The position numbers were made by a program, and so were the translations under genes. Below the pieces are notes generated by a model. It did not search any database, was not told the DNA's origin, and was given only the letters and a program-made list of their open reading frames with translations. Shown piece after piece: positions 41,757 to 53,100 of a DNA stretch of 64,000 nt; the stretch's first letter is position 1; every line of letters begins with the position of its first letter. This DNA comes from Prorocentrum cordatum. Lineage: Eukaryota > Sar > Dinophyceae > Prorocentrales > Prorocentraceae. The stretch lies in assembly GCA_963575745.1 (NCBI GenBank), contig CAUYUJ010019262.1, forward strand, positions 89,468-153,467, written 5' to 3'.

Positions 41757-42390
41757 AGGGGTGTGCCAAAATGGGGTGGCGGCGGCATGCGAACGCAGCC
41801 ACTTGGGCCTTAGACGGAGCTCCCAATGGGGCCACGAAGCGTGCGAGGGGCGTACCAAAATTGGGCGGCGGCGGCATGCGGACGCAGCCATTCGGGCCTT
41901 CGGTGGAGCTCCACATGGGGCCGCGAAACGTGTAAGGGGTGTGCCAAATATGGGGTGGCGGCGGCATGCGGACGCAACCACTTGGGACTTAGATGGAGCT
42001 CCCATATGGGGCCACGAAACGTGTGAGGGGTGTGCCAAAAATGGGGCGGCGGCGGCATGCGGACGCAGCCATTTTGGGCCTTAGATGGAGCTCCACATGG
42101 GGCCACGAAACGTGTGAGGGGTGTGCCAAAATTGGGCGGCGGCGGCATGCGGACGCAGCCATTTGGGCCTTCGGTGGAGCTCCCTATGGGGCCACGAAAC
42201 GTGTGAGGGGTGTGCCAAAATTGGGCGGCGGCGGCATGCGGACGCAGCCATTTGGGCCGTCGGTGGAGCTCCCTATGGGGCCACGAAACGTGTGAGGGGT
42301 GTGCCAAAATTGGGCGGCGGTGGCATGCGGACGCAGCCATTTGGGCCTTCGGTGGAGCTCCCTATGGGGCCACGAAACGTGTGAGGGGTG
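41757..42390. repeat. 89-91 bp tandem repeat, seven copies
   Basis: Units start GTGTGCCAAAATTGGGCGG at about 41760, 41849, 41939, 42030, 42120, 42209 and 42298 and end GCCACGAAACGTGTGAGGG. The last three units are nearly identical; the first ones are more diverged. The period is not a multiple of three and the array sits directly upstream of the helicase exon acceptor, so it is probably within an intron. Confidence 0.9.
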
Positions 42391-42950
42391 CGACGATGAT
42401 GATGATGATGATGATGATGATGGTGATGATGGTGATGATGATGACCGACAACCACGATGTGGATAATGATGATGACGATACTCATGATGATGAGCATGAT
42501 GAGGATGGTGATGATGATGGGGGGGGGGGAGGGGGCAGCGGGAAGAGGAACGCGGGGCACCGTCTCTTCAAAACGAGGACCCAACACCACAGGATGATTG
42601 GGAAAAAAAACATGAAGAAGAACAGGGGGAGGAGGACGGGGAAGGGGAAGGGACGGGTGAGGGGTGAGGAGGAGGGTGAGGGGAGGAGGAGGGTAAGGGG
42701 GAAGGAGGAGGGTGAGGGGAGGAGGGGGAGGGGGAGAAATCAGGACAGATGAGATGCATGGGGAGGGGGAGGAGGAGGAGGAGGAGGAGGAGGAGGAGGA
42801 GGAGGAGGAGGAGGAGGAGGACGGATGAGCCGGTGGAGGAGGAGGAGGAGGAGGAGGAGGAGGAGGAGGAGGAGGAAGAGGAGGAGAGGAGGAGGAGGAA
42901 ATTGGAAGATGAGGACGAGGAGGGCGACGAGGACGAACAAGGCCGCTCGC
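42391..42950. repeat. GAT and GGA microsatellites
   Basis: GAT/GGT repeat (42393-42520) begins exactly where the 89-bp array ends, followed by a G run, then GGA and GTGAGG repeats (42630-42930). Confidence 0.85.
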
Positions 42951-43654
42951 GGCAAATTCGTATCGCGTGCTCGGGGGGAGCGGCCTCGGCCAGCTGCTGG
43001 TCCCCGAGTGGATGATCGAGATCCACGCGCGGACCCTCACGGTCCACGTGCGGATCGTTAAGACCTGTTCCTGGATCCTCACCAGCGTTACGAACCGCAT
43101 GTTAGACACCTGCCGGCAACAACTTCGAGAATCAGAGCGGAAGCCGTGCTCGGGCGCATGGGATGCCACGGCAGGCATGGATGTCTGCCAGAGCCCAGAG
43201 GCATCACGACGACCAAGTACGGCAGCAATTGCAAACCTGGATGCGGCAAGTACGACACCAAGCACGACACGAGAGCCGAGAGCACGCGCGGGAGACGAGG
43301 GAAGACGCGTTGTACGAGAGCACGCGCGGAAGAGCTGATAGACGAGAGCAGCAGGTGTAAAGATATCAGCATATTCAGTACATCGTATTGGAGGTCTCAC
43401 TGCAGCAACTTACCACCAGTACACCGCCGTGCAGCTATAGACATTCACCCACAAGCACGACGCCTACGAGTACGGCGGCAATGGCAACCAGGAGTGCGAC
43501 AGCTACGGCGCCGACGGATGACGAGCTGACCCTCGAGGGCCGCAAGCTGAGCTGCCAGAGCCACCTGCCTGGCTGCGAGGACCACGGATGGAGCTGCACT
43601 GACAACAGGCATAGTTCCGAGAACCACCCGCTGAGCCACCGGGGCCACCGGTAG
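42951..43654. other. intergenic, weak coding signal
   Basis: GAGAGCACGCGCGGGA and GAGAGCACGCGCGGAA are duplicated (about 43277 and 43317). A frame 43388-43654 (ending ENHPLSHRGHR) runs in the same phase as the following minisatellite. No domain recognised. Confidence 0.3.
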
Positions 43655-43843
43655 AACTACGAGGACCACCCGCTGCGCTTCGAGAGCAAGCAGTTGAGGC
43701 ACGAGGGCCCCCAGCAGCGACACGAGGGCTCCCAGCAGAACTGCCGCCGCCGCGAGAGCCACCAGCGGAGCTGCGAGGGCCTCGTGCCGAGCCACGAGGG
43801 CCACGAGCTGAGCCACGCGGACAACAGGCGGAGCTTCCAGGGC

Positions 43844-43980
43844 TTGGCATCGCTCGGATGTGTGCATCTTTCCTTCGGCGAGGACCATCGAGGAGCATCC
43901 TTGATCATTTCGCGGAAAAAAACCACGCACGAAACCGAGAAGAAAAAAACACAGGAAATGGACGTCCGAGCGATGGCCAG
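43844..43980 (+). mobile_element. F3 inverted-repeat element, copy c
   Basis: Ends TTGGCATCGCTCGGATGT and ACGTCCGAGCGATGGCCA. AGGGC occurs close to both borders. It is inserted in the 18-bp minisatellite. Confidence 0.8.
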
Positions 43981-44209
43981 AGGGCCACCAGCCGAACCAC
44001 GGAGGCCACCAGCAGATCTTCGAGGACCAGCAGGCCTTCGGGGACCACCAGCACAGCTATACGTCGAGCACAGCGAGCTACGAGGGCCGCCAGCGGGGCC
44101 GCGGGGGCCACCAGCAGAGCCACGGGGGCCACGAGCAAAACTCTGAGGAGGGCAGCGCGCGGAGCTACGAGGGCCACGCGCGGAGGTACGAGAGCCACCA
44201 GCAGGGCTC

Positions 44210-44340
44210 TTGGCATCGCTCGGACGTGTACATTTTTCATTCGGCGAGGACCATCGAGGAGCATCCTTGATCATTTCGCGGGAAAAACCACGCACGAAAC
44301 CGAACAAAAAGCAGGAAATGAACGTCCGAGCGATGGCCAG
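44210..44340 (+). mobile_element. F3 inverted-repeat element, copy d
   Basis: Ends TTGGCATCGCTCGGACGT and ACGTCCGAGCGATGGCCA. GGGC flanks both sides. It is very similar to copy c, 230 bases away in the same orientation. Confidence 0.8.
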
Positions 44341-44646
44341 GGCAAACAGAACCGCCAGCAGAACTTCGAGGGGCACCAGCGGAGCCGCGAGGCCCCCGAG
44401 CGCAGCGACGGGCGCCACGAGCAGAACTTCGGCGGGAACTCCCAGGGCAGCGACGGCGACCAGCAGAGCCTCGCGGACCAGCAGCGGAGCCCCCGGGGCC
44501 TCCAGCAGGAATGCGGGAGCCCCGAGCGGAGCCTCGAGGGCAGCGCGCGGAGCTGCGCCGGCCACGCGCGCAGCTGCCGGGGGCCACGAGCAGACCAACG
44601 AGGGCCGCCTGCGGAGCCACGAGGGCAGCCGGCGGACCGACGAGGG

Positions 44647-44807
44647 TGAAGGGGCCCAAGGATACAAATAAGTACACACAAATAAGAAGATTCCATATAT
44701 TTTCACATATTTTCTTGGTTTTTGTCTTCCACACCACTTCCCATATTTTCCAATATTTTCCGGGGGATCGACGATTAATTGTGGGTGTGTGTTTTTTCCC
44801 CTCCTGA
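44647..44807 (-). mobile_element. F4 short element, copy d
   Basis: On the minus strand it reads CAGGAGGGGAAAAAACACAC at the start and GGGCCCCTTCA at the end. It is the only F4 copy in reverse orientation in the window. Confidence 0.75.
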
Positions 44808-45539
44808 GGGCGCGCGGCGGACCTGCGAGGAGCGCCCACATCCCAGCAAACATCGCTACACGGGCCACCTCCGGATCTAGAAGGGCCAGGACCACCGTAG
44901 GAACACGAACGCGGCACTTCGGACGAGGCCAAGGACCTTGACCAGCTGGGCAACTTGCGCCGGGCTCTCGAAAGGGCCGAGGCCGTGGCCTCCTGGCTGC
45001 GGGCCAGTGCCGCGGTCAGAGGCCTGGAGTGGGTGCGTGCCGTGCGCCTGCAATGTGGTGGCCAAGCACGGGCGCCGCGACATCGTCCAGGTGCTCGTCG
45101 CCGATACCAATGGGCCCCGCATGCAGGATGAAGAGGCAGCCGCGATATCAAATGCCCTGACGGCAGGCGAGGAGAAGGTGGAGAAAGCCACGGAGAAGAT
45201 GGAGAAGGACGAAGACGAGGAGAAGAAACAGGAGAAGGAGGAGGACGAGGACAGAGTGTGGTGGTGAACATTCGATAGAACTGGCCAGGAGTTTGGCCCA
45301 TCTCTTGCATACGCCATGTGCGGAGGTAGTACCAGCAGGGCGTCTCCCCCTGGCGAGGAGCTCCACGTGAGGCCAGATACGCGGTCTCGATGCCCCGATC
45401 TCCGCGATTCGCTGCACAGATTCAGTTCGACCAGGGGCAGGTACAATTACCACCGCTAGTCCTGACTGTGCCACGCCACTAACCAATGTCATGAATTTGT
45501 GGGACCATTGGGTGTCACGCCAGCAGATAGGAGCGAACA
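44808..45539 (+). other. possible exon fragments, unrecognised
   Basis: A helical frame (DEAKDLDQLGNLRRALERAE, then AVASWLRASAAVRG, about 44916-45018) and, in another frame, a Lys/Glu-rich run (GEEKVEKATEKMEKDEDEEK, about 45166-45230, ending VWW) look more protein-like than their surroundings. They may be exons of one gene, but no splice sites can be supported. Confidence 0.3.
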
Positions 45540-45970
45540 GTCTTACAATGGTTGTGTTGCTGATGTTGCTGATGTTGTTATTGTTGTTGATGTTGTTGTT
45601 TCTGGTGTTGGTGGTGTTGTTGTTGGTGGTGATGTTGTTGTTGGTGGTGGTGCTGGTGTTGTGGTTGGTGTTGATGTTGTTGGTGTTGTTGTTGGTGTTG
45701 GTGTTGTTGCTGCTGGTGCTGTTGTTTATGGTGTTGTCGATGCTGTGGTGGTGGTGTTGTTACTGTTGGTGGTGGTGTCGTTGGTGTTGTTTATGTTGGT
45801 GTTGGTGTTGCTGTTGTTGTTGCTTGTGTTGCTGGTGTTATTGTTGTTGTTGTCTGTGCTGGTGTGTTTGGTGTTGTTGTTGATGTTGTTGTTGTGGCTG
45901 TGGTTGTTGTTCTTGTGTTTGGTGCTGTTGGTTGGTGACTGTTGTATGCTGGATGTTGGTTGTTGGGTGT
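45540..45970. repeat. GTT (TTG) microsatellite
   Basis: About 430 bases of imperfect GTT/GGT/GAT repeat, closely like that at 23011-23300. Confidence 0.9.
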
Positions 45971-46057
45971 TATTTGAGTGTGTGTGTGTGTGTGTTGTGA
46001 GCTGTGTGTTGATTGTTGTGTGTTGCTTGTTGTTTGTTGTGTGTTGTTGTTGCCCCG

Positions 46058-46150
46058 CTTGCGACCCAGCCCGCGACCCAACCGCGACCCACCCGCGACC
46101 CAGTTGCGACCCGCCCGCGACCCACCCGCGGCGACCCACCTGCGACACCC
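46058..46150. repeat. 11-bp minisatellite CCCGCGACCCA
   Basis: About eight imperfect units of CCCGCGACCCA in tandem. Confidence 0.7.
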
Positions 46151-46982
46151 CCCGTGCCGCCAGGAGCAAGAGGTCACGATGCCGATGCGTTCCAAGACTG
46201 CCTCCTGCTCCGCACGGGCTCTCGGGAAGCGGGGGCCCGTCGGAGGTTGCGAAGGCCTCGCGGCTAGCGCCGCCGACCCGGAAGGGGGACGACGACGACG
46301 GCCTGCTGCTCCGCTGCGCTCCAGAAACCAAGGTCATCAGCTATTCCAGAACTCCTGGACCGTATCCTGAGCCAATCACTTTTTTTTGGATTCGCGGGTC
46401 GAGAGCGCACCTCTTCCAATCGAAGCTAAGCGGGCCGCGCGAAGCTTGAATTAACCAGAGATGGGGGAGGACAAGGGGGGCGCAGCCTCAGAACGAGGCT
46501 GGGAGGAGGCAAAGCCTCGGGATCAGGCATCCTGAGCCAATCACGTCATGACACCATTCCCGTTCCACGGGACGACCCAAGAATATGTCCTTCCCCTGTC
46601 GTCGTCACCGCCGCCTCTCATCGTCGTCGTCGCCCTCCGCCCTCGCCCCTCTCGGCCCAGGTCCGGCTGGACGAGGTGTCGCACCAGCTGGCGCAGGCGC
46701 AGATCGAGCAGCGGAGCCACCTGGAGCAGCGAGACGAGCAACGAAGGACCTCCTTGCCTTCCTGCAGAGCCCAGAGCTCTGGCGCTTCTCATCCTCCTTC
46801 TTCTCCTCATCCTCCTCCTCCTCCTCCTTCTCGTCCTCCTCCTCCTCCTCCGCTCCTCCGTTCCGTGTTGAGGAAGAGGCGGCTGAGGAGGATGAGGATC
46901 CTCTGGCCTCTGCGTCTCCCTCCTAACTCGTTTTGTTTTCGGCCCGTGGCCATTCGACCTCGACTCGTTCGTCAGGCGGCGT
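46151..46982. other. intergenic, weak coding signal
   Basis: A frame at 46676-46760 (SHQLAQAQIEQRSHLEQRDE) resembles a helix and sits between CGTCGT and TCC microsatellites. CCTGAGCCAATCAC occurs twice (46366 and 46530). No gene is supported. Confidence 0.3.
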
Positions 46983-47034
46983 TCTATCCTATCCTATCCT
47001 ATCCTATCCTATCCTATCCTATCCTATCCTATCC
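46983..47034. repeat. CTATC pentanucleotide microsatellite
   Basis: Ten near-perfect copies of CTATC followed by TCC repeat. Confidence 0.9.
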
Positions 47035-47129
47035 TCCTCCTCCTCCTTCTCATCCTCCTCCGCCTCCTCTTCTCCCCTGAGGCTGCCAGTTTCGAGCCGG
47101 AGGGATGAGTCGGGGACGCAGCCTATGTG

Positions 47130-50100
47130 ATGGACGTGCCAGCTCCTTCTGCGGAGGGAAACCGCAGGGGGGAAACAAGTAGTGGCATTCAGCGATCGTC
47201 CCCTCCTTCGTCCCACCAAAAAAAACAAATACGCGCTGGAGCAACAAAAACAATTGGCATTGCGCCACTGTTATGTATGTCATGGTTCGTCGCGATCGTT
47301 GGCGTCTGGAGGCCGTGTCTGGGCCCTGGGGGCCTTGTCGGGATCCGGCCCAGAAGGACAAAACAATTCAAACATTGCCCCAGGGAAGGGATTGCTTTCT
47401 TTTTGGTTCCCCCCTCCTCCTCCTCCTCCTCCTCCTCGTCCTCTTCCTCCTCCTCCTCCTCCTCCTCGTCCTCTTCCTCCTCCTCGTCCTCCTCTTCCTC
47501 CTCCTCCTCCTCCTCCTCCTCCTTCCCCCTCGACCAGCTAGAGCTGCTCAGGACCGTGCCGTGGAAGCCGCACATTGGCATCCGCTTGAAGCTGAGAGGG
47601 CGGCCTCTAAAGCTCAAGGGCAGGGTACTTCGCAGGCCAGCAGCCATAAAGCCACCAGTCGCAGTTGAGAGAATGCCGAAGTCCAGAGCCGCTTGCAGGC
47701 GAGCGGCGCGAGGAGGCCAGGAGGCCATGCGCCGACGTCAGCAAGCGTTGGCAGAGGCAGGATGCGACCAGGAAGGAAACGACATGGAGCCAGTGCCGCA
47801 GCTGTACTACGACAAGGAGGTCCAGCACGTCATCCCTGACGAGCTGTGGCAGGCCACCTCCGAGAGGGTCAGCTTGCGTGTCTACGACGAGTTGCCCCAG
47901 CACTTGCAGCACACTGTCGTCGGCAAGATGATGGAGCGGGACATGCTGGATCTGGGGCAACAGTACGACCACTTCGCTAGCACACTCGAGCTCAGCCTGT
48001 GCGAGAGCATCGGCATCCCAGAGGAAGATCGAGGACGTCATCTCGGGCACAGCAGGCCCCCGAGCTACAAGAGCGTGAGCATCAAGGACACCGTCACCTC
48101 TACGCCATGGGCAGGGGTTGAAAGGAAGATCCATGCGTGGTGGGCGGAGATCTCCTCCTTGGTGCGGCAGCTCTCGCACCACGACGCCCGAGCGCAGGAG
48201 GCAGCGGCAAGTCGACAGGGCAAGACCCAAGCACGTCCCGATGAGGACTCGGGAGGAGGACAGGGCCCGTTGGAGCTGGAGCTTGGCCCCGTCATTTCGG
48301 GCAGCCAGGAAGGCCACGAAGAAGGCGACCCTGCACCAGCCTTGAGCCCATCGAAGAGCTCGGGAGGAAGCTCGGTGGAACGCTCCCCCACCGAGCGGGG
48401 CAAGGGCCCCCCCGAGCTGCAGCAGCGGAGCGCAGGCAGTGGAGGCGCAGCAGGAGGCGTCCCAGACCTCCACGTGGGGCATACCCACAGCACCGCAGAC
48501 AGCTGCCCAGAAGGGATGCAGAGGGGTGCCCTTCCCCCACCAGCAGGGCGCAACACCATGGACATCCAAGATCACGACCCCTTCGAGGATGAGGAGGAGT
48601 ACTTGGAGTACCGCCAGGAGATCGCAGACCAGGAAAACAGCGATGGGTACCACCAACACATCGAGGGGCAGCAGGCCAGCCTCGAGTCCAGCCAGACCGC
48701 TCGCCGTCGAGCAGCTGGACCTGATTCTCACCCACCAGCAGGACGCAGCACCATGGACGTCCAAGACCACGACCCCTTCGAGGAAGAGGAGGACCGCTTC
48801 CAGAACCGCCAGGAGACCGCAGACCAGGAGGACTGCGATGGGTACCACCAGCGTATCGAGGGGCAGCTGGATGGCAACGGCTACGGCCAGACCGCACGTC
48901 GTCAGGCAGCTGGATCTGGTGAAACCGCCCCAGGTGACACGCACTGCTCACCTCCTCAGCCAGCTGGCACTCTGGAGGCAGAGGGTACCGATCACCTGAG
49001 GAGTCAGAACCAAGCGCCGCCAAGCCCAGAGGCAGATGAGCAACGAGATATGGGCCTGCCCCCTACAGACCCCTGGAATGACGACCAACACCAGCGGGAG
49101 CGGGAAGACTACGTGGCCATGAGAGACGACCTGGAGTACTGGGCGGCCATCTGGATGGATAACTTGGTGCAGCTCCCCACGGACAACAGCAACTGGATGC
49201 AGATCTGCGTGCCGTTCCTGGAGACCATCCTGGGAGGCGGAGGCAACAATGGCATGGTGAGACTGCTCAGACGTTGGTACCAGCAGGCCGGCCTCAGCCA
49301 CATCATCAGGGACCTCTGCGAGCGAGCATGGAGACATGCAGAACCACGACGCCGAGGCTTTCTCCAAGGACTTGCGCGAGAGGTGCCGACGAGGAGGCAC
49401 GAATTGGAAATGATGCACTGGAGGGAGCTCGCAAACCTGCGGAGGTTCATGCGAGAAGTCATAGGCGAAAGAGCACCAGAAGGAGCAGCGCGAAGACAAC
49501 TACATGACGCTCCAGGTACAGGCAGTGGCCAGAGTAGCCGCCGAGAGCAGCAGGTCCGCACCCACAGTGGCCGCCAGACGCATCAGCAGATCAACACAAG
49601 ACAGCAGCTTGCGCAGCAGCTCAACCAGCCTGACCCAGGCAGGCTGAACGATGAAGGTGCAGCCAAGGACCAGCAGCAGGCCCTCCTCGCAGACCTGCGC
49701 GCCATAGCAGAGGGCGCCCTCGTGGACCCAGGGACGATCAGCAGGGTAGCAGAGGAGGTAAAGAGCATGGCCAAGCTACTCACAAAGGCGGTGAAGAAGG
49801 CGTACATCCACTGGGTGCATGACGCCACGGCTGGCAGTGCGAAGATGGCCCACGCCTACACCAAAGCAGCGGAGCGCAGCCATCTGGAGGACATCCTAGA
49901 GCACGAGGGCCAGGTCATCAACCACCCGCAGCAGCTGGTGGACTTGCGCAAAGAAGCATGGCAACGCAGGTGGACACGAGATGCGCAGAAGGCCGAGAGG
50001 ATCCAAGAGGCGCTGGCCAAGCTGAGGCAGGCTGCCCTGGCCCAAGAGAATGCCCTCGAGCCCATCAGCAAGGACATCATAGGCTCCATCATCCAGCACC

Positions 50101-53100
50101 TGAAGAGCAATGCAGGCCAAGGAGCGGACTGGTGGAGGGCTCCAGAGCTCAAGGCCATGGGAGCCCAGGGGCTGGAAGATTTCGTGCAGTGCCTGACCAG
50201 CTGTGAGCAACGGGCAGCCTGGCCGTGGCAATTATACCTGGTGCTGGAGCTGCTGCTGGGTAAGAAGCCAGGAATCGGGGGAGAGCGCCCCATCGGCTTC
50301 ATGCCCATGCCGTACCGCATCTGGAGCGCAGCCAGGAGGCCCATAGTAGCCACCTGGAGCAAGGCAGCGGCGGGCTTCTGGGATACGGCAGTAGCTGGCC
50401 CCTCAGCGCTACGAGTGGCAATGCACAGACTTACGAGGGCAGAAGCCGCCACGGAGATGGGCTTTCATGCAGCAGGAGTGTTCTACGACGCGGCAAACTT
50501 CTACGACAACATAGGCCTCGACCAGCTGATCGAGAAGGCCAGTGCCCTCCAGTACCCGTTGCTGTCGCTGGCAATGGCCGTGCAGATGTACCTTGCGCCC
50601 AGGGCCATCATGGCCCACAGCCTTTTCTCGGACATCTTTGAGCCTGCCAACAGCATGGTAGCAGGCTGTGGCCAAGCGGTAGACCTCACCAGACCGCTCT
50701 TGTATGGAATCCTGGATGCAGCGCACAGGCACCATATCTTCGTCGCCATGCAGCAGTACCTGGGCGACTTGGCCCTGCAGGTAGAGGGCGCGCGGCGGCA
50801 GGTCATTGACCAGATCAAGCACGTGGCGGCGCTGGTGCACGATGGTTTCAAGCAGCTCGCGATCCCCATCTCAGTCAAGACGGCAGTGGTGGCCTCGGAC
50901 AAGGACCTCCAGGCAGAAGTCGCCAGCATCCTGGACAGCCTGGGCACCCCCAACAAGCAACCAGGGGTAGTGCGCGACCTCGGCGTGGACACCAGCCTTG
51001 GGAAGCAACTGCGGCGACCCACCCATGCCGCGCGCCAGGCCAAGGCCAAGCAGAGGGTGGCCAAGCTCAGGGACCTGGCGAAGACGGACGCCAGAGGCGC
51101 GGCAAAGGTCTATGCAGCAGGTGCCTACTGCCAGCAGGCTTGGGACTTACCAGCGCACGGCATCACGCCCACGGAGGCGAAGTTGGTCAGGGCAACGGAG
51201 GCAGCGCTCCTCACAGGCGGACACAAGGCTGGACGGTGCACGTCCACCATCCTCCTGATCCAGAGGGGCATGCAAGAGGCAGTCACCCGAGCCATCGGCG
51301 ACCAGATCAAGCAGTTCTGGCTCACCGTAGTCGACCACCCGACTGAGCTCAAGAGGTACCAGAGGGGCCGGCTCTTGCTCTACGCCAAGTTGGGCGCCCT
51401 GGAACCCAACCGCAGGTGGCAGCAGGTCAAGGGGCCCATGGCAGGGGTCATTGTGCAGTTGCTTGGGTTGGGCTGGATACCGCGACGCCTGGACAGCTGG
51501 ATCAGCCCAGCAGGTGACGAGTGGGCCTACAAGCCAGATGACATTCCCCACTTCGGCGCGCTCCTGCATGAGGTCCAGCAGAGCGCGCAGCAGCAGCTCT
51601 GGCAGCAGGCAGCTGGCCATCGCAGTGGAGAAGGACTTCAGGCTGGAGGCGACCTCTATCAGCTGCAGCGCCACCTGAGAAGAAGGAGGCGTAAAGGACA
51701 GCATGCAGAGGCAGCAATGCTGGAGACCATAGCGGTGGCAGGCATCTGGACCAGGGAGCGTCGCAGGGCGGCCAACCTCAACCAAGAAGGCGATGACACC
51801 TGCGCGAGATGCGGCGAGGCGATAGAGACAGCGGAACACCGCTACTACGCCTGCCCTGCCACCGCAGAAATAGGGCACAGCAATGACACCGACCTGGCGA
51901 AGAAGGCGAAGGACGCGCTGGACCAGCGGCAGGACCTGCATTTCTGGCTCCGAGGCATCCCGCCAGCGGCCTGGGCAGCCAAGGTCGACCCAGGCGAGGA
52001 CGCGGCGAAGGCGGCGCAGATCTTCTGCACCAGTGAAGAGGCACAAGCTGCAGCCCAGTCAGGGCACAAGGTGCGAGCAGACTATGTTTTTACGGACGGC
52101 TCAGGTGGTGCAGGGGAAACGGCCAGGGACCCCCGCCTCAGACGCTGCGGCTGGGCAGTGGTGGCATTCAGGTTCGACGAACAAGGTCGTCCGCAGGAAG
52201 TCGCCGCCTGGTACGGCACAATCAGGGCACCGCACACGGTGCCACGGGCAGAGCTCACCGCCATGAGCAAAGCCATCGGGTACACCACGGCGGCGACAGC
52301 CAGGGGGCTAAACATAGTCAGCGATTGCAAATACGCCCTGGACGCACTCAAGCAGATCCAGGACCCTGAGGATCTGGACTACAGGAGCACGAACTACGAC
52401 GTCTGGCTCCAGACGAAGCAGCAGCTACAGAACAGCACGGGCACCATCATGGGCCACCACATCCCGAGCCACCTTATTGAGCACCCAACAGAGCTGGAGA
52501 GGTGGAATGGTCCCACCTGGTGGGTCATAGGTAACGAGATGGCAGATAAGTACGCAGGCTGGGGGGCGGAGCACGGAGCACTGGATCCAGCTACCATCGT
52601 GCAGCAGCAGATCAGAGACCAGATCACCATGGCGGTGCAGAACAGGTTGCTGGCCATCAACATGGCGGCGATGGTGGAGGACCCCAACAAGGCCCCTCAG
52701 CGTCCCAGGGCCAAGCGGCGAAAGCCGCAGACGGCGAGGGACAGGGCAGCCCAGCAGGGACACGACCTGCGAAAACTACATCCGCGATGGTGGTGTGCAA
52801 CGTGCCGCAGTGGCCCAGCCAAAGGACAAAGCATCAGAGACTGGTTGGCAGAGACGGGAAAATGCCTCGGGAAGTACGGCGGCCACCAGGACCAGCACGG
52901 CAACGTCAGGCTCGACTTCAAGGCGGTGCAGATCGGCACGCAGGTGGTGCACGGCTCCCACAAGACGCAGTACACCCATGGCTGGCTCTGGTGCGAGAAA
53001 TGCGGCGGCACCAGCTACCTTGGGGACCACAAGAGCAGGATCGTGGCAGGAGTGGCAAGGAAGCTGGCAAGGCCATGTCAGCCCCCAACAGCAGCAGGGC

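Larger units (their letters stand above)
43655..44646 (+). repeat. degenerate 18-bp minisatellite (CGAGGGCCACCAGCAGAG type)
   Basis: Short units of about 18 bases, such as GAGGGCCACCAGCAGAGCC, repeat with heavy divergence in three segments separated by two F3 elements, and the array ends at an F4 element. Frames are open on both strands (for example RGPPAEP repeats on the plus strand), so it may once have encoded a repetitive protein with the elements as introns, but this is unproven. Confidence 0.6.

Noticed and set aside
42050-42080. Spliced-leader-like GCAGCCATTTTGGGCC in the tandem array
   Set aside because: It has mismatches at both ends and is part of the 89-bp unit, where other copies read GCCATTTGGGCC.
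41757-42390. Repetitive Cys/His-rich protein encoded by the tandem array
   Set aside because: The unit is 89-91 bp, not a multiple of three, so the reading changes at each unit.
41757-42390. CRISPR-like array
   Set aside because: Units are directly tandem without unique spacers and the genome is eukaryotic.
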